Source: Eimeria necatrix (lineage: Eukaryota > Apicomplexa > Conoidasida > Eucoccidiorida > Eimeriidae). From it: 26,944 bases of DNA. The notes beneath the pieces were generated by a model. That model saw nothing but the letters and a program-made list of their open reading frames with translations, did not search any database and had not been told where the DNA came from. Where the stretch lies: assembly GCF_000499385.1 (NCBI RefSeq), contig NW_013655341.1:1-26944 (forward strand), in the 5' to 3' direction. A program made the position numbers and the translations under genes. This document shows positions 1-10,970 of this stretch, one piece after another. Every line of letters starts with the position of its first letter. Within the stretch, counting starts at the first letter, position 1.

Positions 1-70
1 ATGGGTTTAGGGTTTAGGGTTTAGGGTTTAGGGTTTAGGGTTTAGGGTTTAGGGTTTAGGGTTTAGGGTT

Positions 71-110
71 TAGTGTTTAGGGTTAAGGGTTTAGGGTTTA
101 GGGCTTAGGG
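71..110 (+). repeat. Variant-repeat pattern, copy 1
   Basis: The order of variant heptamers here is a TG variant, TTTAGGG, TTAAGGG, canonical units, then CTTAGGG. The same order recurs at 389-454 and 646-690 with different numbers of canonical units between the markers. Recurrence of a multi-variant order suggests that segments of the array were duplicated or exchanged unequally rather than mutated independently. Confidence 0.6.
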
Positions 111-388
111 TTTAGGGTTTAGGGTTTAGGGTTTAGGGTTTTAGGTTTTAGTGTTTAGGGTTTGGGGTTTAGTGTTTAGGGTTTAGGGTTTAGGGTTTTG
201 GTTTTACGGTTTAGGGTTCAAGGTTTAGGGTTTAGGGTTCAGGGTTTAGGGTCTAGGGTTTAGGGTTTAGGGTTTAGGGTTTTAGGTTTTAGGGTTTAGG
301 GTTTAGGGTTTAGGGTGTAAGGTTTAGGGTTTAAGGTTCACGGTTTAGGGTTCACGGTTTAGGGTTTAGGGTTTAGGGTTTGCGGTTT

Positions 389-454
389 ACTGTTTAGGGT
401 TAAGGGTTTAGGGTTTAGGGTTTAGGGTTTAGGGTTTAGGGTTTAGGGCTTAGG
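389..454 (+). repeat. Variant-repeat pattern, copy 2
   Basis: This is the second occurrence of the TG-variant, TTTAGGG, TTAAGGG ... CTTAGGG order. It has an expanded run of canonical TTTAGGG units between the TTAAGGG and CTTAGGG markers. It lies just before the eroded island at 463-615. Confidence 0.6.
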
Positions 455-462
455 GTTTAGGG

Positions 463-615
463 TTTAGAGTTTAGGCTTTGGAGTTTGGGGTTTTCGACTT
501 AAGGGCGTTGGAGTTTAGGCTTTAGAGTTTAGGGTTTTAGAGCCAACGGTTTTAGGGTTTAGAGTTTAGGCTTTAGGGTTCAGCGCTTGGGGTTTTCAGG
601 GTTTAGTGATGAAGG
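463..615 (+). repeat. Strongly eroded island inside the telomeric array
   Basis: Within the array this stretch has mostly lost the regular heptamer and holds longer, uneven units built on GAGTTTAGG, GGCTTTAG and GGGGTTTTC, plus short non-repeat words around 495-515, 538-550 and 606-615. Regular TTTAGGG units resume near 616. It divides the array into a left block (1-462) and a right block (616-943). It may be an older layer of decayed repeats trapped between better-preserved ones. Confidence 0.8.
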
Positions 616-645
616 TTTAGGGTTTAGGGTTTAGGGTTTAGGGTT

Positions 646-690
646 TAGTGTTTAGGGTTTAGGGTTAAGGGTTTAGGGTTTAGGGCTTAG
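646..690 (+). repeat. Variant-repeat pattern, copy 3
   Basis: This is the third occurrence of the same variant order, in the right-hand block. It differs from copy 1 mainly by one additional canonical heptamer before TTAAGGG. The match to copy 1, some 575 bases away, is close enough to suggest that the left and right blocks share an origin. Confidence 0.6.
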
Positions 691-3600
691 GGTTTAGGCT
701 TTAGGCTTTAGGTTTTAGGCTTTAGTCTTTAGGCTTTAGGGTTTAGGGTTTAGGCTTCAGGGTTCAGGGTTTAGGGTTTAGGGTTTAGGGTTTTAGGGTT
801 TAGGGTTTGGGGTTTAGGGTTCGGGGTTTAAGGTTTAGTGTTTAGGGCTTAGGGCTTAGGGTTTGCGGTTTAGGTTTTAGGTTTTAGGGTTTAGGGTTTA
901 GGGTTTAGAGTTTAGTGTTTAGGGTTTAGGGTTCAGAGTTTAGCAAGGCCGAATAGTGTATCATAAGCAATTGAACTGCATTTGGAGACTCTTATATTCT
1001 TTTGACCTTCTGTAACTTTGAAGAGGCTAGATTTAGCATAGTATATCTTCGTGTCGATCAGAGGGTGTGCTGCATCATAATCGCTTTAGAAAAAACACAA
1101 GCCTGCAGCGGTCTTAATACTTGCTGTAAAGCTAGGGCTAGGGTGGTTTGGTGTAGCTCTACTGGAAGTTCTCATGATCTGCATTTTCGCCAGCTGACTT
1201 ATGTGCAAAAGAACGACAAGCGCTTCGCTTGTTTTCGAGCGCTGACGGCTAGATTTCGGTGCACCGAAAGGCCAGCAGCGGGTTCAACTTTGCCTCAGGC
1301 TCCTAAAGGCCCTTATTTTAGGCGAAAATATGTTGTTTGCTGTCTGCTACAAATGTTTTCTGTCTGTAGGCGCAAACATGGTAGCTTGTACGTGAACACA
1401 AAAATAGCAAACGGGTTATAATCTTTGATATTAGGGATGAGGGACTGCCGCTTCTTGGGTGTTTTCCGATATAAAAACTACGCTTCACATTCACAGCCGG
1501 CCCGTACTTTGAGTTATTTTGCAGTTGTTGTCACGTGGTGCCGGGTAAAAAGGTTGCAGTACTGTAGCCATCTCTTTTCTCCGAAGGCGCGTCTACTTGA
1601 CTGTGGAATTGGTGAATTGCGGATCCAGCATGTCGATTTCGGTCACAGTCAGTCCGTTCCATTTTCGTTTATGCGGTTGAACTGGAGCGTTTTTGCGCCC
1701 ACTGTATTGACTGTGGGTCCGAAATATTGTTTGTTTTGAACTTTTCAGGATGTGCAAGCACTATTCAGGGCCCTGATCGACGACATGTTTGCTTGGCAGT
1801 GCTGATGGCGGTTCCCAACTAGCAAGTTCGAGCGCTTTCGTCTTGTGCTCTTGTAAATTTTGCGATATATGGTGCATTTCTATTCTTTCATGAATGCTGT
1901 TGGGGAAAATTACCAAGCAGGAGACAGGCCACTTGTTTCCAAAAGATGCGTATTATCTGCTATGCTGGAGATCCCTGGCGGGTATCGTAACTGATACTTG
2001 GAGTCGCGCTTAGGGCTAATGTCACGCATTTGTTGCGATGCGCTCTGTCTATCGGCCACCAGGGTGTCAGTTCTATATGACTTCCATTGCTCGCTGCCTA
2101 CAGCACGTTTTGACAGGCTCAGGTCCAATTCCTAGAACTAATTTACGAGGCTTACTAAGCTGGATGGAACGTCACCCGTTCTATACCATCGTGTTTTCTT
2201 TTTGTCTTCCGAAAACACTTTCCTGTTAGAAGTAATGAATCCCTTATTTATGCAGCTTAGTACCTGATGTACAGTGAATTGCATGTCCACAACGTTCACT
2301 ACTTGCTACGGCGAATACAGTCCAAATTTAAATCCGAAAACCAGATTGATGGTCGTATCGCCTTGTTTCAGGTTGTCATAGGTAAATTTCAGGGCTAGAC
2401 GCAAAAGAAGCATAACTCCTCAGTAAATCTATACAGTCTGCCGGAACGTCGACAAGGTGTTAACATAAGCGGTAATGCTTTGAAGAAGCCGATTTGGAAT
2501 AACATATGCACCAGGAAGATGCCTACATATCAAAAGATTCGTCCACACTGACAGATTGACATACAATATAATTGTAGCTGTTAATGTGAAACTGCGACGT
2601 CTGCAGAGTTGCAGCTGTGTGGCTTTTACACTGCAAAAAGGCGGATATGTTTTTGCCTGCAGAAGGGTGATTCAAACAAAGAAGAAGGCGACTATTTATG
2701 AATCCCTTCGGGCAGTGTAGTGCTGTGCTTGCAGTTGTGCCTGTTTGCCTTTGGACTTGACAGGTTTTATGTAGTGTGTCATCCATGCAGCGAGCTGCAA
2801 AAGAAAGCGTGCAGGGACATCGCTCATTCGACAGTCCTTGCATTTCTAGCTAGTGCGCCTCACAAGAATGGGCTTCGTAGAATGTACCAGTTCACAAGCT
2901 CTGTTACTTTTTGTTCTGTTCCTCATCGCAAATATTATGCGTGAGATGTGACAAGCTCGTTCCGTATACAGTGCAAAATGTCTACCTTGTGACGTTGTGT
3001 GAGTGCAGTCACAAAAGAGAGCTCATCGTTTTTATACAGATTGTGCGTGTCCTATTCTCTTTACTAATGGCGGCACATGATTGCGTGTCGTAGGTTCCCG
3101 GTAATCGCACTGGGCTCGTCCCCTTCAGTGCCAATATTTGCTTATTTCAAATTTTTTTACCGATGTAATCGAGATACAGTCAAGAAGGAAACAACGTATG
3201 AGTTAGGAAGGTCCCTGTTAAGTTGTCCTTATGACTCCAGAACAACCCTGTAAAGCCTGTAGCTGCATCATTCTATATAGCCACTTGTGTGCTGACTAGT
3301 AGCAGGCAGCCTCCATGGAACTCCTCCATACTTGTTTGCTCGCCGTGGTAAATACGATTTTTGCCACTTTGTTTGAGTTCTGGTGTCATCGGAAAATGCA
3401 TGCATACCTTCGTCCCAAGACCGTGCGTCTCGTGCACTCCACAGAGTCATTTACCAATGCCAGTGCCTGGCACGATACTATTTAAAGACGTACACTTGTA
3501 CGTGAAGTATGTGCGTCTGTTGAAATTCTTCGAGCTGCATAACAACACCTATTGGTACTTCGTTTATGTATCTTTTCAATTTATGTGTGGGCACAATTCT

Positions 3601-6600
3601 TTGTGATAGAACCCATTGTCTATCTTGGTGACTGCCTTCATGTTCTTCGTGACACAGTGAATTATATAAGATTTGGCGGCATTGTTTGAATTTATGCTCG
3701 CTAGGGGAGTGCGTTTCCCTGACAACTGAAGATTCTGGGTAAAAATAGATGTGCCAATAACCGTGCACTGCGAGACAAATACCAACTTTTCCGATACTTC
3801 TTGTTCTCGCGGGGATGGCATGATCGAATACAGTTTTGTCTAGCTGTATGCTGACGTCTTGTTGCTTTTCGACGAAGACTCACACTAACATATTCTTGTG
3901 CAAGCAATCAGTAAGTCTTAGGTGCATAATCTTGGCAGCACAGAAAGCCGTGCGTTTCTTTTCACAACACCGAATGCTAGGCGTTGCACACGGCTGTATC
4001 GAACTGTGTATCATTTTGTTGGAAATAGGAATGTCGTAATGTGGGAAGTTGGTATGTCTCGTGGTTTCGAGTGACACATAGACGCACATCTCCAAAAACT
4101 GTGACGGCGGATTCGCTAAAGACGAATCTACGATAATGCATGATATATTGGGGCAGCTGATTCACTCCATTGTAGCGCTTCATTCTCATTCATAGTAATA
4201 CCTTATTAATTTTTTAGCTCCACTTTTACTGACCAGCTTACATTTTCTTTGGGAAACCGTTTGTGAAGCTGTCGTTTTTTTGGTGGGAAACGTGAACAAG
4301 ATTTGTTCCAGTTGATAAGCTCCCCTCGTCGATTACACTACGATGTCAGGTCGTTTTATGTCCACAGTTAAGTAGGTGCTATACCGAGCAACAACAATTA
4401 CAAAAGAACACCCAGTGCTAGGTGAAATCCAGTACGGTACAACAGCTTTAATTATCAGTTCACCACATCTTTACAAGTGCTACATAAAACGCCCAAACTG
4501 CACGCATAAATTCATGCCTTCAGAAACTTGTTTTTTAATCCCTACCTTGTACGTTCCGCTATTCATCATCAGGAGAGCCCACAAAAGCCTCTGCATTGCC
4601 GTTTTGGAGTTTGCAGTGCATACTAAGGGAGCCCTAGAGTACTATTTCTGTGTATGCCGTACGTGCGTGCAATGCGTGTGAAGAGAGTGGCTCATTGACA
4701 CAACAAAGAGTGCACTAAGCGTTGGCCGTTCATTTTTAAAACACTTCTGTAGGATTGTGGGAATCAGATAGCCTGATACTTTGGGTGCGAACACGCATCT
4801 TCTGCATAGAAGAAAAATACCTTAGTTTTGAATTCAGACGAGGCTTTGCATTTGTCTCTTTGGTGACGATGATGCCGTATCTGTGCATCTGTTCTAACAA
4901 CTTGTATATTCTCATGGGGATTGAAAAGGCTTGTCACATGAGAACGGGGCACTCCTTGCATGTTTATGGCGGAAAATGTCTCAGATTGTGCGTTTTTTTT
5001 AACAGGTGTTCTGAGAATTAACATCAAAAGCTGCAAATCACTTATCATTCGCAGTGCGTATCTTTTTCGCGACTGATAACATCCTGGTCAGATCATTTCA
5101 TTAAGATTGTGCATATGAACTCAACATGTTTTCTTCGTGTTTGTCAAAGATACTGTGTTGCTATTGTGAATCGAGCAAGCAGCAAGCGCGGTTGGGATTT
5201 TCCTGACGTCTAGCGGTGGGTTTGTAGAGGAGAATAGACTTTAGTTATCTAAAGCAGCCCATCAAGTCAGGCGGCAGCTCAGCGTTGCCATGACTTCCAA
5301 CTACAAGCTGTTAGGCCTCATAAAGTATGAAAAAAAACTAAACATTGTATCTTAGGTCATTCACTCTCAGAGAAAGATCCACATTTAGTCAGGTATCAGC
5401 CTCGCCGACATCGCAAGTTCAGAACTCTGCAAGTTTCCTAGCATTGAGGAATATGCTCGGTACGTTTCGGAATGTGCGCGGCACATACATAGGGAAGCCA
5501 TAGGAAAGCCAGCTTTTTCGTGTTTCCGTGTGCTCGTGGCGGATTCGCGAGTGCCATGGTTCTTATTCCGTGCACCTCCGCGCTCACTGTTTGAGGCATA
5601 GAGGTGCGGGCATGTAAATGAGAAACAATTATCTGTTCGTGCAACGCTGTTCTGCGCACAAGCACGGGTGCACTGCCCCGCGTCTTCCACGCGCTGGTGG
5701 GCCGTCATTGATCACGGTCATTTTCTAACCGGCAGTGCGAGTTATTGGCCGGACGACACAAACTTTGGCAACTATGCATTCAAAGGACGGTGCATTGCAC
5801 ATTCTGTTCTCCTGGGATTGTTGTCGTTCTTGTTATTTGGCGAGACCTTGTGCTTGGCAGCCTCGGTTTGTTCGGATACTAGAGAGAAGAAGTTTTGCCT
5901 TTATGGGATTCTCCGCTAGCATTCTTAACAGCGAATTAGTTGTCAACAACTGGCGCCGAGGAGCGGAAGTATTGGTGTTCTCGATATTAAAGGATGAAGC
6001 AGCCACCCTAGGTGCATCATGGACAATGGCGTGGTAACAGGTAGGGGCTCTATTGCTCGCGCGAAAGCGGAGAGCAGCATTTCTCACAGAAGCATGCATT
6101 CCTCATGGCCTGGTTGTGCCTCACTGTTGGCATACGTTGCAAAGGCAAATATAAAGACAGCTGTATTGCTTCTAGTGTCAAGGGTGCTTTCACCATACGC
6201 ACAGGGCTTAGGATGAGATAGACGATGTGGCATGAGTGCGGGTGTGATGCTGGATGGACGCGTCCGTGCGTTACATGCTCGAGGGCTAGTAGGCTAAAGA
6301 ACACAGAAATCCGTCATCGGCTGTGGAAAGTATATATCAGTTCTCCGTGATATTTGTCCATATTTGGCTCTCCGATAGAGCCGTGGGCTACTTTAGTGTG
6401 TCATTCATTGTTTTGAGGCCGAGACGCATTTGTTTTGTTTAATTTTCGTTTTTTTTTCAAATGACACTCCTTGCGAATAGCAGTTTGTATTGGGCGATGA
6501 GTTTTGTCAGTAAGTATAATATATCCCGATTATACCGTCAAGATTAGTCGAATGAGCAAAAATTTGCGGGGTTCTTGGTGAGAAGAAAAAGTTTGTTACT

Positions 6601-8793
6601 TCTTTGCGGTATCAGACTGTAAAGCAAAAAAGCATTCTCCTTCTGATGTTCAGCCATCGTAATTGAAAACAAAGACGTTCCATTCCCCGTCAGTGGGTGA
6701 GTTAGTTAAGAATTCGCACTCAGGTTGCTTGGTAGCCTGCGTAGCAAAGTAACCTTATTATCTAGAAAGTTCAAGAAGCGCGAGCTCTTCATGAGCGTGG
6801 GAGGAAACATGACAGCTAGTGCGTGCATGAACGTGACTGCAATACAAGAAATGCACTGAGAAGATTGACCTGTGTGAATAGATGCCCGACACCAGAGCGG
6901 CTGCGGAGGATAATTTTTCACATATGAATTGTATCAAACAATCCCAATGCAGCGCAAAGCCTTCGTTCTTTGTTTTGTTATTTCATGCTAGAACAGAGAG
7001 TTGCAGAACCGAGAAAGACCTTTTCCAGCGGGTACACGTCCTTTTGATTGCGGCATCATGCCTCCTCGACTGTTTCCTCGCAAGCGTACTGATCCAGTAT
7101 GCTACCTATATTGTTCTGAAACAGCCAAACCTAATGCTTATCCAAGTGACGTGAGCATATTATTTATCCGTCAACAACGAAGAATGTTAGAAACACAAGT
7201 TTTGCGCTAGTGTGGAGTTTGACGTAGACCGTGCGTAAAGTAATAATATCACAATGCTACCGCAGTACGGCACTATTTCAGAAGCTTTCCCGTCATTCTA
7301 CACAGCTCTAGAACGACTCTGCAGTACTGCGAACCGACAGTTCTTGCGAGTGCTTGTTCCCTTAACTGAAGTTTTTGTATGCCGATCCATGGCGTTTACA
7401 TGACCTGCAGAAAGTACGTTTTTTTCTCTTGAAACGGCGGGAGAGAGAACTCCCGACGCTTCGCCACTGAATTTGACTCTGAAATAATATATTGCCCTTA
7501 TTGCGTCTAGCACGTGCGCTTTTACAGACTGTAGTTGACAATTTGTCCTTTTAGAGGCGCTGCTAGTTTGTGGCGTAGTTTCATGTATTTTCAAAAGCTA
7601 ACCATTTAACGCCTGTTTCGCTGCGCATTTGGCGCGCCTTTTTTTGTCTGGATTCTTTGCATGGTTCTTGCAATGATCAGTATTTCGGTTTGTGTCAAGC
7701 TATCACATTTCAGCATAATTCTTTCATTGTCACACTTCAGCAATGCGTTGAGGGGATCGCGCGAGTGTTTTGCAGTGAGTAGTCGAATAGCTGTGTTCAG
7801 AAGGCTCATGCTTGCAACTTTCCGTGCTCACCAGGTTGTCAGTTTTGAATATATCACTGCGTGTTTCGCAAAAATCGGTAGTAACCTGATGCATCAGTTC
7901 ACCGAGAGGTGTGGAGCTCATTTCGCCTGCAATTGGTTCGATATTTTTCCACAAAGTTTTCGAAAGTGAGCATCGTCACACATGTGCGTGCCAGTATATG
8001 AAAAATGGCAATGCAGCATCTGCTGGCTGCTAGCGGGAGTCAGCAGGGCATCTGGCTGTGTCGTGATGGCGCGTTGCGACGGCTATACTTAAGCGCACGT
8101 AGAGAGCAAAAGCGTGCAGCTCGCAATACTTCTCGTATAGTGTAATGCATAGTATGAAAACAAATATCAAAATTTTTGCATAGATTCATGTGATGCAGGC
8201 ACTGAGGAGCAAGTGCCAACTCAAAGGTAAAGCACGCATCCACTTCGCGCCATAGCAACAGAGTAGAGGACACTTCTGATCTCCGAGGGAGGGTCGCAAA
8301 GTGATCGCATGCTTACTTGCAGATACCAAAGTGTAGGGTACTGCTGGTATTAATGCGTGAACGCTAAGACTGATGGGGTCGTTGCACTTGTAGCTGGAGG
8401 CTGCGCCCTCTTATATGCACGCCGAAAACATTTGCACCAACCTTGAAGTGGCATTCCCAAACTGGTGGTTCGCTCTATTTTCTTTTCCTCAGTGTCACAC
8501 TATGTCGCATTGCTGTGTGTTTAGATACTACGTTTCGTGAAGGCCTGATGAAGGAAGTCGCGGGCATTGGTATATCGCCTAAAACTGTTCTCTCTGAAGT
8601 TATTTCGTCATGCAGTGCCTTCAAATTGGTTCACGTACTGTGTTGCGGGACAAAAGGAAAGATAATGAGTCAGCATTGCTACTGAGATACACTATTTTGC
8701 TTTCTATCATGGCCACGGCGCGGTGTATCTATCTCCTGCACTCAAGATCCGTATCTCGATTTTTGTTCAGTCCGTGAGTCGCTTGGGTTGTTT

Positions 8794-8821
8794 AGCCTGT
8801 AAAAAATCTGATTTACAGGTT
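8794..8821. other. Inverted repeat / potential hairpin
   Basis: CCTGTAAA at 8796-8803 is mirrored by its perfect complement TTTACAGG at 8812-8819 around an 8-base loop. The stem can extend by a G-T wobble and one A-T pair to 8794 and 8821. Hairpins of this size are expected a few times in 27 kb by chance, and there is no T-tract or neighbouring gene that would give it a function. Confidence 0.35.
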
Positions 8822-10943
8822 GTTCCAGGGCGCGTTATCTCAGGCTTGCTAGTGCGAATTATTGTTGGCGCCCTTGTAGATAGTATACGCATGTAACAGG
8901 ACTTTTTTCTGTCAAACGCACGCTTGTGTCGTCGCTTTTGTTCTCATGTGTATGCTTTTCGACGCCAGAGTACTCCAACGGTGCTTATTGCCCATTTGTA
9001 TTGACTTCCTAGGCGTTTCAGTGATTCAGCGGATGTGCACTATGGTTGTTGCTGTTTCAGTAAATATTGCGGTCGTCTTCACGTAGTTGAAGAAACCGAG
9101 GCGGTCTCCCCTCTTCTTGTATGCTGGCTGAGGCTGCTGCGGCATGTGCAACTGCATGCTGCCCCAGATGTCTCGTGGCGCCTTTTGGTTCCTTGTGGAG
9201 GCACTTTCCAGCGATCAAGCCATGCAAAATGGATAATACAGAGCAGAACTATAGAACCAGTAATATTAAAATGCTTGGCAATTTTCGAAGACGCATGAAA
9301 CATTGGCGCTAAGCAGGAGGAAGCAGTTATGTAGTCATGGCAAAGGCCGTTTTTGTCACCGACTCTTTACAGATGCAAACATAAACTGGTGGCGTTTATT
9401 GTCCTGGCACGGTCAGCCCTGCACGTGCCATATTGCTTGCCGCATGACTGCATGTCCAGACAGTAGGCATCTGCGTTTCAGGTCACTTTCGTCAGCCAAG
9501 GACCTCCCGGTCGTAACACTGCTGTGCAGTGCATTTCAAAATTTTGAAACTAATTTTTTCAACACTCCTCTCCTAGCATCTAATTTTTCGCGTCAAACTG
9601 TCACGGCATTTTCAAGCTCGTCCTGGTATGTTTAATTCTGAGCATTCTGTGCAGCTTGCTGCCTTATCGCCTATTCAGAGAGTAAGTATTCGCACAGAAG
9701 GTCGTCTTTATCGCCTGAGAGCTTTGCGTTTCTCGCTTTTTAACCGCAATGCGCTTCAGTAATTTGAAACCCTCTTTGTGTCATTCTTCATCTGGGTTCA
9801 AATTTCTTGCAGCAGTGTCCCACGGCGTTTTGGAGGTGGTGCGTCTCCTTTGTCATTGTCGAATGAAATGACACATCGACGGCGTTCCTAAAACGTGGAA
9901 CGCAATCATTGTTATCTGTTTCTCTAAAGATGCTCCCAGGTTTCACGGTGCCGCTACTTAAGCGATTCATTTGACGGCGGCAAGCTTTCCATGCTGTTGG
10001 AAGAGCGGGCGTGGCGTTATACTTTCGTCAAGCCAGAATTACTAGCTGCGAGAGCGCACGTTTGCCTGTATTCGCAAATACTGTCGGCAAGAACGTTGTG
10101 CGTGCCACAAGGCTTTCGTACACACTTGCGCGTTGAATTGTTCATATTCCTTCCCCTTAGTTCATGATATTATGCAAAAGAATGCGTTTACGGGCTTGAC
10201 GGGTTATCGGCACTCGTGAACACTTAGAACCAGCAGTATGTGCTTTCAAGGAGCTACAAGTCGATTAATCACTGGAGCACCTGTCTGTAGAAGCATTGCG
10301 GCGATCTTCACAGATGCTGGTAAGCACCCAAGCGGACAGCGGAGTGTGTGACTGCACCACCTTCGTCGTGTTGAATTTGGCTTGAACCTTTGCACTCAGC
10401 GGAGTTCTGACGACTGTTTTCACGTAGGGAAGCAAGCAATACTTTGCTGTGATGCATTCAAGCCTACCGCAGTTTGTGTTGGAACTTGTTATTGCCCTTT
10501 ATGTCCTGTGGTCCCTAAACGATGTTATTTATTTCTAATGCGAATCAGTGAAGCAGCTATGTCAGTTTTGCGAATCACCAGCACATCACAAAAGGGACTA
10601 GAAGATTACTAACTAATAGTATTGTTGGCAACTGCGTTGTTTCTTGTAACATTGGTGGCCGGGCATGATGCGCATTGCACAAACGGGCTTCTTTTTCCGT
10701 GATGCTTCGTAGAGTAAACGATGATTCAGGCGCAAATGCAAAATGAATGCGAACTATTATTACATGTTTTACCTTGCTTGCTGCGCCCATTAATGTGCAA
10801 GCAGACACCAATAATATCGCTTGGTGGCTGGGGGAGATGAGCCTTAAAATTGTGTTGCAGTCTTTTACTGTAATTCAGAAGGTTCGGGAGTGATGGATGG
10901 GAAATTATTCTGCGTATCTACACCGTACGTTTCCCGCTGAAGT

Positions 10944-10970
10944 AACGCTTTGACAACGCGGCAAAGCGTT
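10944..10970. other. Inverted repeat / potential hairpin
   Basis: AACGCTTTG at 10944-10952 is followed after nine bases by its perfect complement CAAAGCGTT at 10962-10970. The loop also contains CAACGC, which can pair with GCGTTG at 10966-10971 in an alternative fold. The arms are more G+C-rich than the surroundings. No gene is attached to it, and a chance origin is possible. Confidence 0.4.

Larger units (their letters stand above)
1..943 (+). repeat. Degenerate telomeric TTTAGGG array
   Basis: The first 943 bases are made almost entirely of the heptamer TTTAGGG, seen directly, starting as a near-perfect run and becoming irregular. Common variants are TTTAGTG, TTAAGGG, CTTAGGG, TTCAGGG, TTTTAGG, TTTGGGG, TTTACGG and TTCACGG. 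The last recognisable units end near 943, after which the sequence is unique. TTTAGGG is the telomere repeat of coccidians, chromerids, oomycetes, many green algae and land plants. The plus strand carries the G-rich sequence reading into the window, opposite to a normal left-hand chromosome end, which would begin CCCTAAA. The degeneracy fits an interstitial or old subtelomeric block better than a telomerase-maintained tip. Confidence 0.97.

Noticed and set aside
1..943. Telomere-to-telomere fusion point
   Set aside because: A head-to-head fusion would show TTTAGGG switching to CCCTAAA before the second subtelomere. Only the G-rich orientation is present and it passes straight into unique sequence.
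1002..1421. 139-codon plus-strand ORF just after the array
   Set aside because: It opens at TTG with no ATG until far inside, its product is Cys- and Arg-rich in the manner of random translation, and its length is within chance expectation.
6449..6457. T9 run as a terminator or poly-pyrimidine signal
   Set aside because: It is a single homopolymer without a neighbouring hairpin, gene end or splice context.
9790..9810. GGGTTCAAATTTC as a tRNA T-loop
   Set aside because: The flanking bases do not form the 5-bp T-stem and no cloverleaf can be drawn.
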